This document shows, piece after piece, positions 8,564 through 16,250 of a stretch of DNA of 64,000 bases. The DNA is from Nakamurella flavida (GTDB lineage: Bacteria > Actinomycetota > Actinomycetes > Mycobacteriales > Nakamurellaceae). The stretch is from assembly GCF_030811475.1 (NCBI RefSeq), contig NZ_JAUSQV010000001.1, positions 1,759,501 to 1,823,500 on the forward strand. The letters are read 5' to 3'. Position 1 is the stretch's first letter. The number at the start of each line of letters is the position of its first letter. A program made the position numbers and the translations under genes. A model generated the notes under the pieces. The model saw only the letters and a program-made list of their open reading frames with translations. It was not told the DNA's origin and searched no databases.

Positions 8564-9418
8564 CTAGAGCACCGTCCCGCTGCCGGACACGGACACCTGC
8601 AGCCACGCGATGACCTGACCCCAGACGCCCGTCACCATCAGGACGCCGAGGACGACCAGCGCGGCGGCACCGACCAACTGGATGGTCCGGCTGTGCCGGC
8701 GCAGCACGGCGACCGCGGTACCGGCCCAGCCGAAGCCCAGCGCCAGCAGCAGGAACGGCACGCCCAGGCCGGCGCAGTAGCAGAGCACCAGGACCAGACC
8801 GCGCGCCGACGAGTCCCCCCAGCTGGTGGAACCGGCCAGCGCGAGGACCCCGGCCAGGGTCGGCCCGAGGCACACGGTCCAGCCCAGGGCGAAGACCGCG
8901 CCCAGCAGCGGGGCGCCGAGGATGCGGCCGCGCGGGCGCAGGTGCAGGCGTCGTTCGGTCTGCAGCGGGCGGACGAACCCGGCCATGGCCACGCCCAGCA
9001 CGATGATGATCACGCCGCCGACCCGCAGCAGCACGTCCTGGTTGGTCAGCAGCAGCCGGGACAGGCCCAGCACCGCCCAGGACTGCAGCAGGAAGACGAC
9101 GGTGAACCCCAGCACGAAGAGCGCCGTCGCGCCGACGAGCCGACGGCGGGCGGGGCGGGCCGAGGCCTCCTGCGGCGCGGGTTCGGGCAGGCCCGCCGCA
9201 CCGGCCGGGACCGTCTGCGCCGGAACGGCTGTCCGAGCCTCGGCTCCGGTCAGCGACAGCAGGTAGGACAGATATCCGGGAACCAACGGCAGCACGCAGG
9301 GCGAGGCGAACGAGACGGCCCCGGCCGCGACGGACAGACCGGCGGCGACGAGGAACGGCCCGTCCTGCACGGTCCCGGTGATCCCCGGGGCCTGTGCGAG
9401 CACCGCCGAGGTGATCAC
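8564..9418 (-). CDS. ccdA: Thiol:disulfide membrane transporter CcdA
   Basis: A 284-residue membrane protein of the DsbD/CcdA family. The two redox cysteines sit in FASPCVLPLVPGYLSYL (about residue 42) and GWTVCLGPTLAGVLALA (about residue 175), each followed by the typical proline-glycine helix. It moves reducing equivalents from cytosolic thioredoxin to extracytoplasmic thiol proteins such as the TlpA-like lipoprotein encoded just upstream. This keeps apocytochrome c heme-binding cysteines reduced. GTG 9418 overlaps the tlpA stop (GTGA). A linker of about 40 residues rich in Pro, Ala and Arg separates helices two and three. Confidence 0.94.
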   Translation of the reverse strand: MITSAVLAQAPGITGTVQDGPFLVAAGLSVAAGAVSFASPCVLPLVPGYLSYLLSLTGAEARTAVPAQTVPAGAAGLPEPAPQEASARPARRRLVGATALFVLGFTVVFLLQSWAVLGLSRLLLTNQDVLLRVGGVIIIVLGVAMAGFVRPLQTERRLHLRPRGRILGAPLLGAVFALGWTVCLGPTLAGVLALAGSTSWGDSSARGLVLVLCYCAGLGVPFLLLALGFGWAGTAVAVLRRHSRTIQLVGAAALVVLGVLMVTGVWGQVIAWLQVSVSGSGTVL

Positions 9419-10029
9419 TGCTCGGTCGCGATCTGCCGGATGACCGGCACGATCTCGTCGGCGGTGACCCCGCGGAGCCAGATCTGCGCCACCCGGTGCT
9501 CGCGGTCCAGCACGATCGTCGACGGGATGCCACTGGTCGGGAACCCGCGCAGGGAGAGCAGCGTCGCCATCCCCGGGTCGTAGATCGAGGGGTACGGCGT
9601 CTGCTTGCCCGACGCGAAGTCGGCGGCGCTGTCCCGGGCGTCCTTCACGTTCAGGCCGAGGAACTGCACGCCGTCGCCGGCGAGCTCGTCGGCGGCCCGG
9701 TTCAGGTCGTCGGCCTCGGCCCGGCAGGGGGCGCACCAGGAACCCCAGAAGTTGAGCACCACGACCTTGCCGGTGTACTGGTCCAGGCTCACCGTCTCCG
9801 CCGCGTCGGACACGCTGGTGCCGGACAGGTTCTGCACCGTGCCGCGTTCCGCGGTCGGGTACGAGAGATCGATCTTGCCGTCCGGCGACACGAAGGTGAA
9901 CGTGCCGCCGAAGACGGCGGCATCGTTGCCGCTGCTGCAGCCGGCGGTCAGCAGGGCAACGGCGAGCCCCGCGGCCAGCAGCCGCGGGCGGGTTCGGCGC
10001 CGGTCGCGCACGGTGGTCCTCCCGGTCAT
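9415..10029 (-). CDS. TlpA/ResA-like thioredoxin-fold lipoprotein
   Basis: A 204-residue lipoprotein with an Arg-rich N-region, a hydrophobic helix and the lipobox LLTAGC (Cys31), so it should be anchored to the outer face of the membrane. The thioredoxin fold carries the active site WCAPC (Cys99 and Cys102) after VVVLNFWGS, and a cis-proline region in GIPSTIVLD. It is expected to reduce the CxxCH cysteines of apocytochrome c, using electrons from CcdA. It matches Rv0526 in order. Its ATG overlaps the phosphatase stop by four bases. Confidence 0.93.
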   Translation of the reverse strand: MTGRTTVRDRRRTRPRLLAAGLAVALLTAGCSSGNDAAVFGGTFTFVSPDGKIDLSYPTAERGTVQNLSGTSVSDAAETVSLDQYTGKVVVLNFWGSWCAPCRAEADDLNRAADELAGDGVQFLGLNVKDARDSAADFASGKQTPYPSIYDPGMATLLSLRGFPTSGIPSTIVLDREHRVAQIWLRGVTADEIVPVIRQIATEQ

Positions 10030-10697
10030 GGGGCCACCCCGGCGGCCGGGGTGGTGTCCCCGTCATTCTCCGCCGCGATGTGACGGGCCGGTTCGGCGTA
10101 GGAGAGCCCGACGTAGATCCCGTCCCGGAAGTGCAGCGAGGTGAGCGAGGCCAGCGAGCACTGCCGGCGGCGCGGATCGTGCCAGAGCCGCCGCCCCTCC
10201 AGGAAGCGGCGGACGGTGTAGACGGGCAGCTGATGGGAGACCAGCACGGCCTCCCGACCCGCTGCGACCTGCACCGCGACCGACACGGCGGCCAACATGC
10301 GGTGGGCGATGTCCAGGTACGGCTCGCCCCAGGACGGGGTGAAGGGGTCCCGCAGGGCCGGCCAGCGCCACGGCCGGGTGGCCAGTTCCAGCGCGGTGGA
10401 CCGGTCCATCCGGCGCCCCTGGAAGGAGTTCCCGGCCTCGATCAGCCGCTCGTCGGTGACGATCGGCACACCGAACCGCTCGACCATCGGCTCGGCGGTC
10501 TGCTGGGCGCGCACCAGCGGGGACGCGGCGAGGTGGGCGACGTCGGCGCCGGCGAGGAAATCCGCCGCGGCCCGGGCCATCGCGTGCCCGGACCGGGACA
10601 GCACGTAGCCGGGCAACCGCCCGTAGAGCACGTTGTCCGGGTTGTGCACCTTCCCGTGCCGGAGCAGGTGCACGGTGGTCAGCTCCGGGGCGCTCAT
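10026..10697 (-). CDS. Histidine phosphatase (phosphoglycerate mutase-like)
   Basis: A 223-residue histidine phosphatase superfamily protein. The catalytic LLRHGKVHN motif is at residues 10-18, with a second Arg in the SPLVRAQQTAEP segment, a Glu in ERLIEAGNSFQGR, and the second His in VLVSHQLPV. It corresponds in position to Rv0525, which is also placed before the tlpA-ccdA-resB-ccsB genes. The substrate is unknown; small phosphorylated metabolites are usual for the family. Both ends overlap the neighbouring genes by four bases (ATGA), so it belongs to the same transcription unit. Confidence 0.88.
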   Translation of the reverse strand: MSAPELTTVHLLRHGKVHNPDNVLYGRLPGYVLSRSGHAMARAAADFLAGADVAHLAASPLVRAQQTAEPMVERFGVPIVTDERLIEAGNSFQGRRMDRSTALELATRPWRWPALRDPFTPSWGEPYLDIAHRMLAAVSVAVQVAAGREAVLVSHQLPVYTVRRFLEGRRLWHDPRRRQCSLASLTSLHFRDGIYVGLSYAEPARHIAAENDGDTTPAAGVAP

Positions 10698-11134
10698 CCG
10701 GTGGCCTGCACGGGCGGCCGCCAGACGTCGTCCGGGTGGGTGCCCACGGCGGCGGGCGCAGGGAATTCCGGACCGTCCGGTGCGGGGTACGGATGGGGTG
10801 CTGCGGCGAGCACGGACACGTCCGGGACGAGCACGGCGTCGGTCCGGCGGCGGACGAGAGCGGTCACCAGGGTGACGGCCAGCAAGAGGCCGACCAGGGC
10901 GGCACCGGCCGCGGCGAGGACCCACGGAGTGGCGTAGTGCGGCACCGCGACGTCCGGCGCCCCGGCCGCGGGTGAAGGCTGCCGGTCGATCCGGACGGCG
11001 TGCCGGTAGAGCAGGACGGAGCCGACGAGCCCGGCCACCGCGCCTGCGCCGACGGCGATCGACCATCCGGGATGCGGTCGCCGGGTCACCCCAGCGGCCG
11101 GGGCCGCAGGAGCCGGGGCTGCGGCCGTGCTCAC
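10694..11134 (-). CDS. Two-helix membrane protein, unknown function
   Basis: A 146-residue protein from GTG 11134, which overlaps the upstream gene stop (GTGA). The first helix is WSIAVGAGAVAGLVGSVLLY and the second is WVLAAAGAALVGLLLAVTLV, with a short loop between them. A proline-rich cytoplasmic tail follows (HPYPAPDGPEFPAPAAVGTH). I recognise no domain. It sits inside the overlapping run upstream of the cytochrome c maturation genes, so it is probably co-transcribed with them. Confidence 0.65.
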   Translation of the reverse strand: MSTAAAPAPAAPAAGVTRRPHPGWSIAVGAGAVAGLVGSVLLYRHAVRIDRQPSPAAGAPDVAVPHYATPWVLAAAGAALVGLLLAVTLVTALVRRRTDAVLVPDVSVLAAAPHPYPAPDGPEFPAPAAVGTHPDDVWRPPVQATG

Positions 11135-11781
11135 TTCTGGGCGCCTCGGCGGCGGAGCATCACGAAGTACAGGTTGCCCCGGCCGATGAACGTCAGCATC
11201 ACGCCGACGACGAGCAGCAGCGTGGAGAGCAGCAACAGCGGGTTCTGCACCTGCAGGAACAGCGTCATCGCGACGAGCACGCCGACGGTGACGACCACGA
11301 CGGTGCGGCCCCGGCGCTGGCTGCGGTTGATCAGGATGCCGCCGGCCACGGCCGCGACGCCGAGGACGGCGACGACCAGACTGAGGATGACGTTGAAGCG
11401 CTTGGCGCTGGCGATCTGGTCGGCGGTCGGGGTGCTCAGCGCCTGACAGTTCGTCGCGGTGGTCTTGGCCTCGTCGGTGCCCTCGGTCGGAACCACGACG
11501 GAGGGGCCGGTGCCGATGCCCTGGCTGTTGCAAGTGGCGATCGCCTCGTTCACCCGGGTCACCTGCGCATCGGTGCTCGAGCCGGTGGCCAGGGCCGAAC
11601 TGACCCCGACGAACAACAGGATGGCGCCGGCGAGCAGAGCCAGCACCATCGCCACGGTGACCGAGCGGGGCCGGACGAGCGGGCCGCCGGTGTCCTCGGG
11701 CAGCGGCGGCGGGGTCATGGCCGCCCGGAAGGTGTCGAGGAAGCCGGGACGTTTCCGGGGGGCACCCGAGGCGGAACTCAT
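11131..11781 (-). CDS. Four-helix membrane protein, unknown function
   Basis: A 216-residue protein. The cytoplasmic N-terminus of about 40 residues (rich in Pro and Arg) leads to a hydrophobic helix, VTVAMVLALLAGAILLFVGV. An extracytoplasmic loop with two cysteines (ATCNSQG and TNCQALS) follows. Three more helices come next (VILSLVVAVLGVAAVAGGIL; TVVVVTVGVLVAMTLFL; LLLLSTLLLVVGVMLTFIG) and then a basic tail. The paired cysteines in the loop could form a disulfide. No family is recognised. It begins the overlapping operon that ends with ccsB. Confidence 0.68.
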   Translation of the reverse strand: MSSASGAPRKRPGFLDTFRAAMTPPPLPEDTGGPLVRPRSVTVAMVLALLAGAILLFVGVSSALATGSSTDAQVTRVNEAIATCNSQGIGTGPSVVVPTEGTDEAKTTATNCQALSTPTADQIASAKRFNVILSLVVAVLGVAAVAGGILINRSQRRGRTVVVVTVGVLVAMTLFLQVQNPLLLLSTLLLVVGVMLTFIGRGNLYFVMLRRRGAQK

Positions 11782-11857
11782 GGCCTCGAATCTACCGCCC
11801 CTGGTCAGCCGCCCCGGCCCCCTCGATCCTGACCACGCAGTGATCAGTTGCCGGCGA

Positions 11858-12406
11858 TCAGCCGCGGGCGATCTCGGCGGCCCGACGGCGCTTGGCCGCG
11901 GCGAAGTACTCGTTGGACGCGGGCAGCCACATGAGCACCAGGGCGACGATCGCGATGACCGGGCCGATGAAGTCCGTCGTGGACAGACCGGACCGCACCC
12001 CGCCGAAGAGGCTGAGGAGGTTCAGGACGCTGAAGATGGTGATCACGATCCGCGCCCAGTTGCGACCGGCCCGCATCTTGAACACGAAGAGCAGCGCGAT
12101 GGCCACGACGACCGCCCCGACGACCACGGCCACGATCTGCAAGGTCTGGACGAGCTGGTCCTCGGTCATGCCCTGGACCTGCTCGCCCTGGCGGACGGCG
12201 TCCCGGAGGGTCTGCTTGCCTGACTCGGTGAACACGAGCAGCGACAGCACGAAGGAGGCGATGGCGGAGACGAGGTAGATCCAGAAGGCGGCCTCGACGG
12301 TGCCAGGGCGCGGCACGGCGGGCGGGAGATCGCTGCCACCGGGATAGGCGGAGCCGGACGGGGCATTCCAGGGTGACGCCGGGGGCGGATTCTGTGGGGT
12401 CGACAT
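11858..12406 (-). CDS. Paralogous membrane protein A (proline-rich N-terminus)
   Basis: A 182-residue protein with a Pro/Ser-rich N-terminus of about 40 residues and four hydrophobic helices. The shared core FKMRAGRNWARIV, then VLMWLPASNEYFAAAKRR near the end, also occurs in the neighbouring gene 12545-13300, so the two are tandem paralogues. The layout resembles actinobacterial proline-rich four-helix membrane proteins of unknown function. Upstream starts exist in frame; ATG 12406 gives the best start of the Pro-rich region. It has its own intergenic gap and is not overlapped by its paralogue. Confidence 0.72.
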   Translation of the reverse strand: MSTPQNPPPASPWNAPSGSAYPGGSDLPPAVPRPGTVEAAFWIYLVSAIASFVLSLLVFTESGKQTLRDAVRQGEQVQGMTEDQLVQTLQIVAVVVGAVVVAIALLFVFKMRAGRNWARIVITIFSVLNLLSLFGGVRSGLSTTDFIGPVIAIVALVLMWLPASNEYFAAAKRRRAAEIARG

Positions 12407-12470
12407 GCCATGATCGTAACTCCCCGTGGGCAAAAAACAACGCTCCGTGTAGTCCGTCCGGCCGGAAACG

Positions 12471-12490
12471 GCGGCCTGCAGAGAGGCCGC
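12471..12490 (-). terminator. Hairpin after the second paralogous membrane gene
   Basis: A seven-base-pair perfect stem (GCGGCCT with AGGCCGC) and a six-base loop lie 55 bases past the stop at 12545, in the gap between the two paralogues. Confidence 0.5.
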
Positions 12491-12544
12491 AGGTCCTGGT
12501 CACGGATGTCCGACCGAGCTGGGAGCCTCCGGCCGAGCGCCCGT

Positions 12545-13300
12545 TCACCGCCCCTGGGCCACCAGCCACGCCTTGTGACGCTTGGCCGCGCCGAAGTACG
12601 CGTTGGACGCCGGCAGGTACATGAGCACGAGCCCGGCGATCGCCAGGACGGCCGTGATCCAACCCGGCCCGGAGTTGGCGACGAACTCCTGCCCGTTCAC
12701 GGTGACCCGACCCCTGGTCGTGGGGGTGAATGCGCTGAGCACGGTGAAAGCCCCCAGCACGGTGAGCACGATGCGCGCCCAGTTGCGTCCCGCGCGCATC
12801 TTGAAGGCGAAGAGCAGGTACAGCGCCACCAAGACCACCGCGACCCCGATGACGAGGACCTTGCCCACCGTCACCAGGTTGTTCACGTCGATGCCGGACG
12901 CGTCGAGGTTGCCCTGGCGGGCCGCCTCGTCGATGGCCTGCTGCCAGATGGGCGAGGTCAGCACGACGACGACACCCACGATCGACGCGACCGCGGTGAG
13001 CACCCAGCACACGAACGCACCGGTCACCGTGCCCGGTCGGGTCGGCTTCGCCGGCTCCGCTCCCCCGCCGTAGGCACCGGGGTAGGGCGAGGAGCTGGGC
13101 GGGGTCGGGTAGCCCTGCTGGGGCTGGTAGCCCTGCTGGCCCGGGTAGCCCGGCTGCTGCCCGTAACCCTGGGGGCCGGCGTACCCCTGCTGGTACCCGT
13201 CTCCGGGCTGCCCGGGCTGACCCGGCCGGCCGGAGCCCGACTGACCGGACCAGGGATCCTGCCCCGGCTGCTGCCCCGGGTACGGCGGAGGATTCGTCAT
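12545..13300 (-). CDS. Paralogous membrane protein B (Gly/Pro/Gln/Tyr-rich N-terminus)
   Basis: A 251-residue protein. The first 80 residues are a low-complexity stretch of PGQQ, GYQQGY and PQQGY units, typical of a disordered cytoplasmic tail. Four helices follow (VCWVLTAVASIVGVVVVLTS; VLVIGVAVVLVALYLLF; IVLTVLGAFTVLSAF; WITAVLAIAGLVLMYLP). It shares FKMRAGRNWARIV and LMYLPASNAYFGAAKRHK with the gene at 11858-12406, consistent with local duplication. Function is unknown. Between helices three and four lies a loop with VNGQEFVANSGPG. Confidence 0.75.
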   Translation of the reverse strand: MTNPPPYPGQQPGQDPWSGQSGSGRPGQPGQPGDGYQQGYAGPQGYGQQPGYPGQQGYQPQQGYPTPPSSSPYPGAYGGGAEPAKPTRPGTVTGAFVCWVLTAVASIVGVVVVLTSPIWQQAIDEAARQGNLDASGIDVNNLVTVGKVLVIGVAVVLVALYLLFAFKMRAGRNWARIVLTVLGAFTVLSAFTPTTRGRVTVNGQEFVANSGPGWITAVLAIAGLVLMYLPASNAYFGAAKRHKAWLVAQGR

Positions 13301-13377
13301 GGCGGGCAGATTAGCGCCGCCGAGGCCCGACGGCACAGGGCCGGCCGACCCGTCCGGGCCGACCGGCGCCCCCGCGC

Positions 13378-14901
13378 TCAGCGTCGGCGGGGGGACTTCC
13401 GGGGCGGCGGCAGCGCACCCTCGGACCGCAGTCGGGTGGCGTGGTCCGCGAGCGCCTCGACCAGGGCGTCCAGTTCGGCGATCTCCGGCTGGACGTCGAC
13501 CCGGAGGCCGAACTCGCGGGCGGTCTCGGCCGTCTTCGGGCCCAGGCAGGCCACGATCGACCGGGTGTGCGGCTTGCCGGCGATGCCGACGAGGTTGCGC
13601 ACGGTCGAGGCGGAGGTGAAGCAGACCGCCTCGAAGCCGCCGGTCTTGATGGCCTCGCGGACCGGCGCGGCCGGCGGCGCCGCCCGCACGGTGCGGTACG
13701 CGGTGACGTCGTCGATCTCCCAGCCGCGTTCCCGCAGGCCTTCGGCCAGCGTCTCGGTGGCGATGTCGGCGCGGGGCAGCAGCACCCGGTCGACGGGGTC
13801 GAGCACGTCGTCGAAGTCCGGGAAGTCCTCCAGCAGTCCGACGCACGACCCCTCGTGGGCGGACACCAGCTCGCAGCGCAGACCCAGGGCGCGCAGCGCA
13901 TGCTCGGTGGCGGAGTCCACGCAGGCGATCTTCACGCCGGCGAACGCACGGGCGTCCAGGCCGAACTCGCAGAACTTCTCCCACACCGCCCGCACCGAGT
14001 TGGTCGAGGTGAACACGACCCACTGGTAGCGCCCGTCGACCAGGCCCTTCACCGCCCGCTCCATCTGGGCGGGGGTGCGCGGCGGTTCCACCGCGACGGT
14101 GGGGACCCGCTGCGGGATCGCACCGTGCTGCCGGAGCAGGTCGAGCATGTCGTCGGAGGAGTCCCGGGTCTGCGGGATGAGCACCCGCCACCCGTACAGG
14201 GCGCGGGACTCCCACCAGGAGAGCTTGGCCCGGGAGGACACGCCGGCTCCCACGGTGACCACGAGCGGCCCCGGGAGCTCGCGGCCGATGCCGTCCAGGG
14301 TGGCCAGCGTGCCGTCCACGGTGCGCTGGTGGGGAGTGGTGGCGCCGCAGATGACGGCGGCCGGGGTCTCCGCGGCCAGACCGGCCTCGGCGAGCAGGGT
14401 CGCGGTGTCGGCGAGGTGCCCGGCCGAGGCCTGCAGCATCAACGTGCCCGGGGCGCCGGCCAGGGCGTGCCAGTCCGAGGCGGACCGGACGTCGGCGACG
14501 GTGTGCACGGACCCGACGGGGATGCCGGAGTACGAAGCGGCTGCCGCCGCGGCGGACACCCCGGGGATGATCTCGAAGACGGCCGAGCTGCGGGCCACCG
14601 CCTGCAGTTCCTTGATGACCGGATCGGCGGTGAGCACGTCGCCGGCGACCAGGCGGACCACGTACTGCCCGGCCCGGTACCCGTTGACCAGGGCCTTGGC
14701 CACGTCGGCGGGCTCCCCCACCGCGGGCCGCACCTCGGCGTGCCCGGCCAGCTCGGTCACCTCGGCGGGAACGTCCGGATCGGTGAGGACGACGGCGGCC
14801 GCCCGCAGCGCCTCCTGGGCTCGGACGGTCAGGAGACCGCGGTCTCCGGGACCGGCTCCGACGAAGGCAATCCGGCCGCCGGTCCTGCGCGCACGGGTCA
14901 T
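13378..14901 (-). CDS. hemD: Uroporphyrinogen-III methyltransferase/synthase fusion (CobA-HemD)
   Basis: A 507-residue two-domain protein. Residues about 8-240 are a tetrapyrrole methylase domain starting IAFVGAGPGDRGLLTVRAQE, with EIIPGVSAAAAAASYSGIP. Residues about 250-500 are uroporphyrinogen-III synthase, from GWRVLIPQTRDSSDD through VVFTSTNSVRAVWEKF and EAVCFTSASTVRNLVG. HemD closes hydroxymethylbilane to uroporphyrinogen III. In the methylase half the usual GGDPxxFGRGxEE segment reads AGDVLTADPVIKEL, so methyltransferase activity is doubtful; other actinobacterial fusions are also divergent there. The hemA, hemC and hemB genes that normally flank this gene are missing. Confidence 0.92.
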   Translation of the reverse strand: MTRARRTGGRIAFVGAGPGDRGLLTVRAQEALRAAAVVLTDPDVPAEVTELAGHAEVRPAVGEPADVAKALVNGYRAGQYVVRLVAGDVLTADPVIKELQAVARSSAVFEIIPGVSAAAAAASYSGIPVGSVHTVADVRSASDWHALAGAPGTLMLQASAGHLADTATLLAEAGLAAETPAAVICGATTPHQRTVDGTLATLDGIGRELPGPLVVTVGAGVSSRAKLSWWESRALYGWRVLIPQTRDSSDDMLDLLRQHGAIPQRVPTVAVEPPRTPAQMERAVKGLVDGRYQWVVFTSTNSVRAVWEKFCEFGLDARAFAGVKIACVDSATEHALRALGLRCELVSAHEGSCVGLLEDFPDFDDVLDPVDRVLLPRADIATETLAEGLRERGWEIDDVTAYRTVRAAPPAAPVREAIKTGGFEAVCFTSASTVRNLVGIAGKPHTRSIVACLGPKTAETAREFGLRVDVQPEIAELDALVEALADHATRLRSEGALPPPRKSPRRR

Positions 14902-15034
14902 GTCCTGCTCCTAGGGCGAGAGGGAACGCCGGCGCCGGAATCCTCGGCACCGACCGGGAAGAGCTCCGCGGACGCCCGGGGGGCGGACGCGGTCGTGCTG
15001 TCACGGGTGGTGCTGCGGGCGGGGCCGGCGGAGG

Positions 15035-15757
15035 TCATGACGACACCGCCACCCCGGTCGGGGCGGGATCGGCGCGGCGACCCTCGTGGAAGGCGAGCAT
15101 CTGCAGCTCGAGGGCGAGGTCGACCCGGCGCACCTGCACGTCGTCGGGGACCAGCAGCACGCCCGGGGCGAAGTTGAGGATGGAACGCACCCCGGCCCCG
15201 ACGAGGACGTCGGCGACCGGCTGGGCGGCGTGCTCGGGGGTGGCGATCACCCCGATGGCGATGCCCGCCTCCCGGCACACCCGCCCGGCGTCGCCGATGT
15301 CCTGGATGACCAGGCCGGCGACGGTGCGGCCGATGCGCTGCGGGTCGGCGTCGAAGAGAGCGGCGATCCGGAACCCGCGACCGCCGAACCCGGCGTACCC
15401 GGCCAGCGCCTGTCCGAGGTTGCCCAGGCCGACCAGGGCGACCGGAGCGGACCGGTCGGCGCCGAGCGCCGCGCTGATCCCGGTGGTGAGCAGGTGGATG
15501 TCGTACCCGACACCGCGGACACCGTAGGAGCCCAGGAAGGTCAGGTCACGTCGGAGATTGGCCGGCTTCACGCCGGCCAGGCGGGCGAGGTCGGCGGAGG
15601 AGATCGTCCGCGGGTGGCCCAGCGGGGCGGCCGGACCCGTTGCCGCCCAGCGCAACTCGGTGAGAACGCGGAGATACACGGCGAGCCGGGCCACGGTGGC
15701 GTCCGGAACGGGCCGGCCGTGGCCGCCGTCCGGGGCGTCTGGGACCTGCGCTGTCAC
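15035..15757 (-). CDS. rex: Redox-sensing repressor Rex
   Basis: A 240-residue Rex protein. GTG 15757 is preferred because GGAGG lies 6 bases before it; a longer frame reaching 15928 has no homologous content. The N-terminal winged helix-turn-helix is ISSADLARLAGVKPANLRRD, then LTFLGSYGVRGVGY. The Rossmann NAD(H) domain begins APVALVGLGNLGQALAGY (GxGxxG), with ALFDADPQRIG following. Rex represses respiratory genes when the NADH/NAD+ ratio is low and releases DNA when NADH rises. In many actinobacteria it is the first gene of a rex-hemACD operon. Here it is followed directly by hemD, after a gap of 133 bases. Confidence 0.94.
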   Translation of the reverse strand: MTAQVPDAPDGGHGRPVPDATVARLAVYLRVLTELRWAATGPAAPLGHPRTISSADLARLAGVKPANLRRDLTFLGSYGVRGVGYDIHLLTTGISAALGADRSAPVALVGLGNLGQALAGYAGFGGRGFRIAALFDADPQRIGRTVAGLVIQDIGDAGRVCREAGIAIGVIATPEHAAQPVADVLVGAGVRSILNFAPGVLLVPDDVQVRRVDLALELQMLAFHEGRRADPAPTGVAVSS

Positions 15758-15985
15758 CCGTTGCCTCCACGGGAGGGGGAAGGGCCCCGCCCTGAGCTGT
15801 GGCGATCCACGTGTGGTAGGTCGCTGGTAGCCGCAGAGTAACCACAGGTGAGGGACGACACCAAGTCGTCCGGCCGGGCCGCTCCCAGCATGTGAGAACC
15901 GGTGAACGGCGGGTTTCCCGGTCCGCACCCGGGCCCGGTCCGGCCGGTGAACAGCCCCCGAACAGGGGTATTTATTCGACGTTCG

Positions 15986-16222
15986 TCATCCGGTCAGGGC
16001 ACGGCGCAGACGGTCGGCGTCCACCTCGAAGTAGCCGTGCTCGACCCCGTCGATCACCACCACCGGGACCCGGTCGCCGTACTCGGCCCGATCCTCCGGG
16101 TCGGCGTCCACGTCGACCTCGCGGAACTCCGCGCCGGTGTCGGCGCACACGGGGACGGCGACGTCCTTGGCGACATCGCAGAGGTGGCAGCCGACGCGGG
16201 TGTAGAGGATGACCTGGTGCAT
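15986..16222 (-). CDS. Glutaredoxin-like protein
   Basis: A 78-residue small thioredoxin-fold protein: HQVILYTRVGCHLCDVAKD carries a CxxC (Cys-His-Leu-Cys) near residue 12, then FREVDVDADPEDRAEYGD and the cis-proline RVPVVVIDG. It matches the DUF836/glutaredoxin-like family, represented in M. tuberculosis by Rv0508 next to hemA. The substrate is unknown; a redox role near rex is plausible by position. It lies on the same strand as rex, 229 bases upstream. Confidence 0.88.
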   Translation of the reverse strand: MHQVILYTRVGCHLCDVAKDVAVPVCADTGAEFREVDVDADPEDRAEYGDRVPVVVIDGVEHGYFEVDADRLRRALTG

Positions 16223-16250
16223 GGCACCAGTCTCCCCCGGGCCCGGCCGG

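Noticed and set aside
6821-9583. Plus-strand open frame of 920 codons over the cytochrome genes
   Set aside because: Antisense to resB and ccdA, low-complexity and lacking homology; shadow of real genes.
15758-15920. Rex operator upstream of rex
   Set aside because: TGTGAG..GGTGAAC near 15890 is not a palindrome of the TGTGAANNNNTTCACA type, so no operator is reported.
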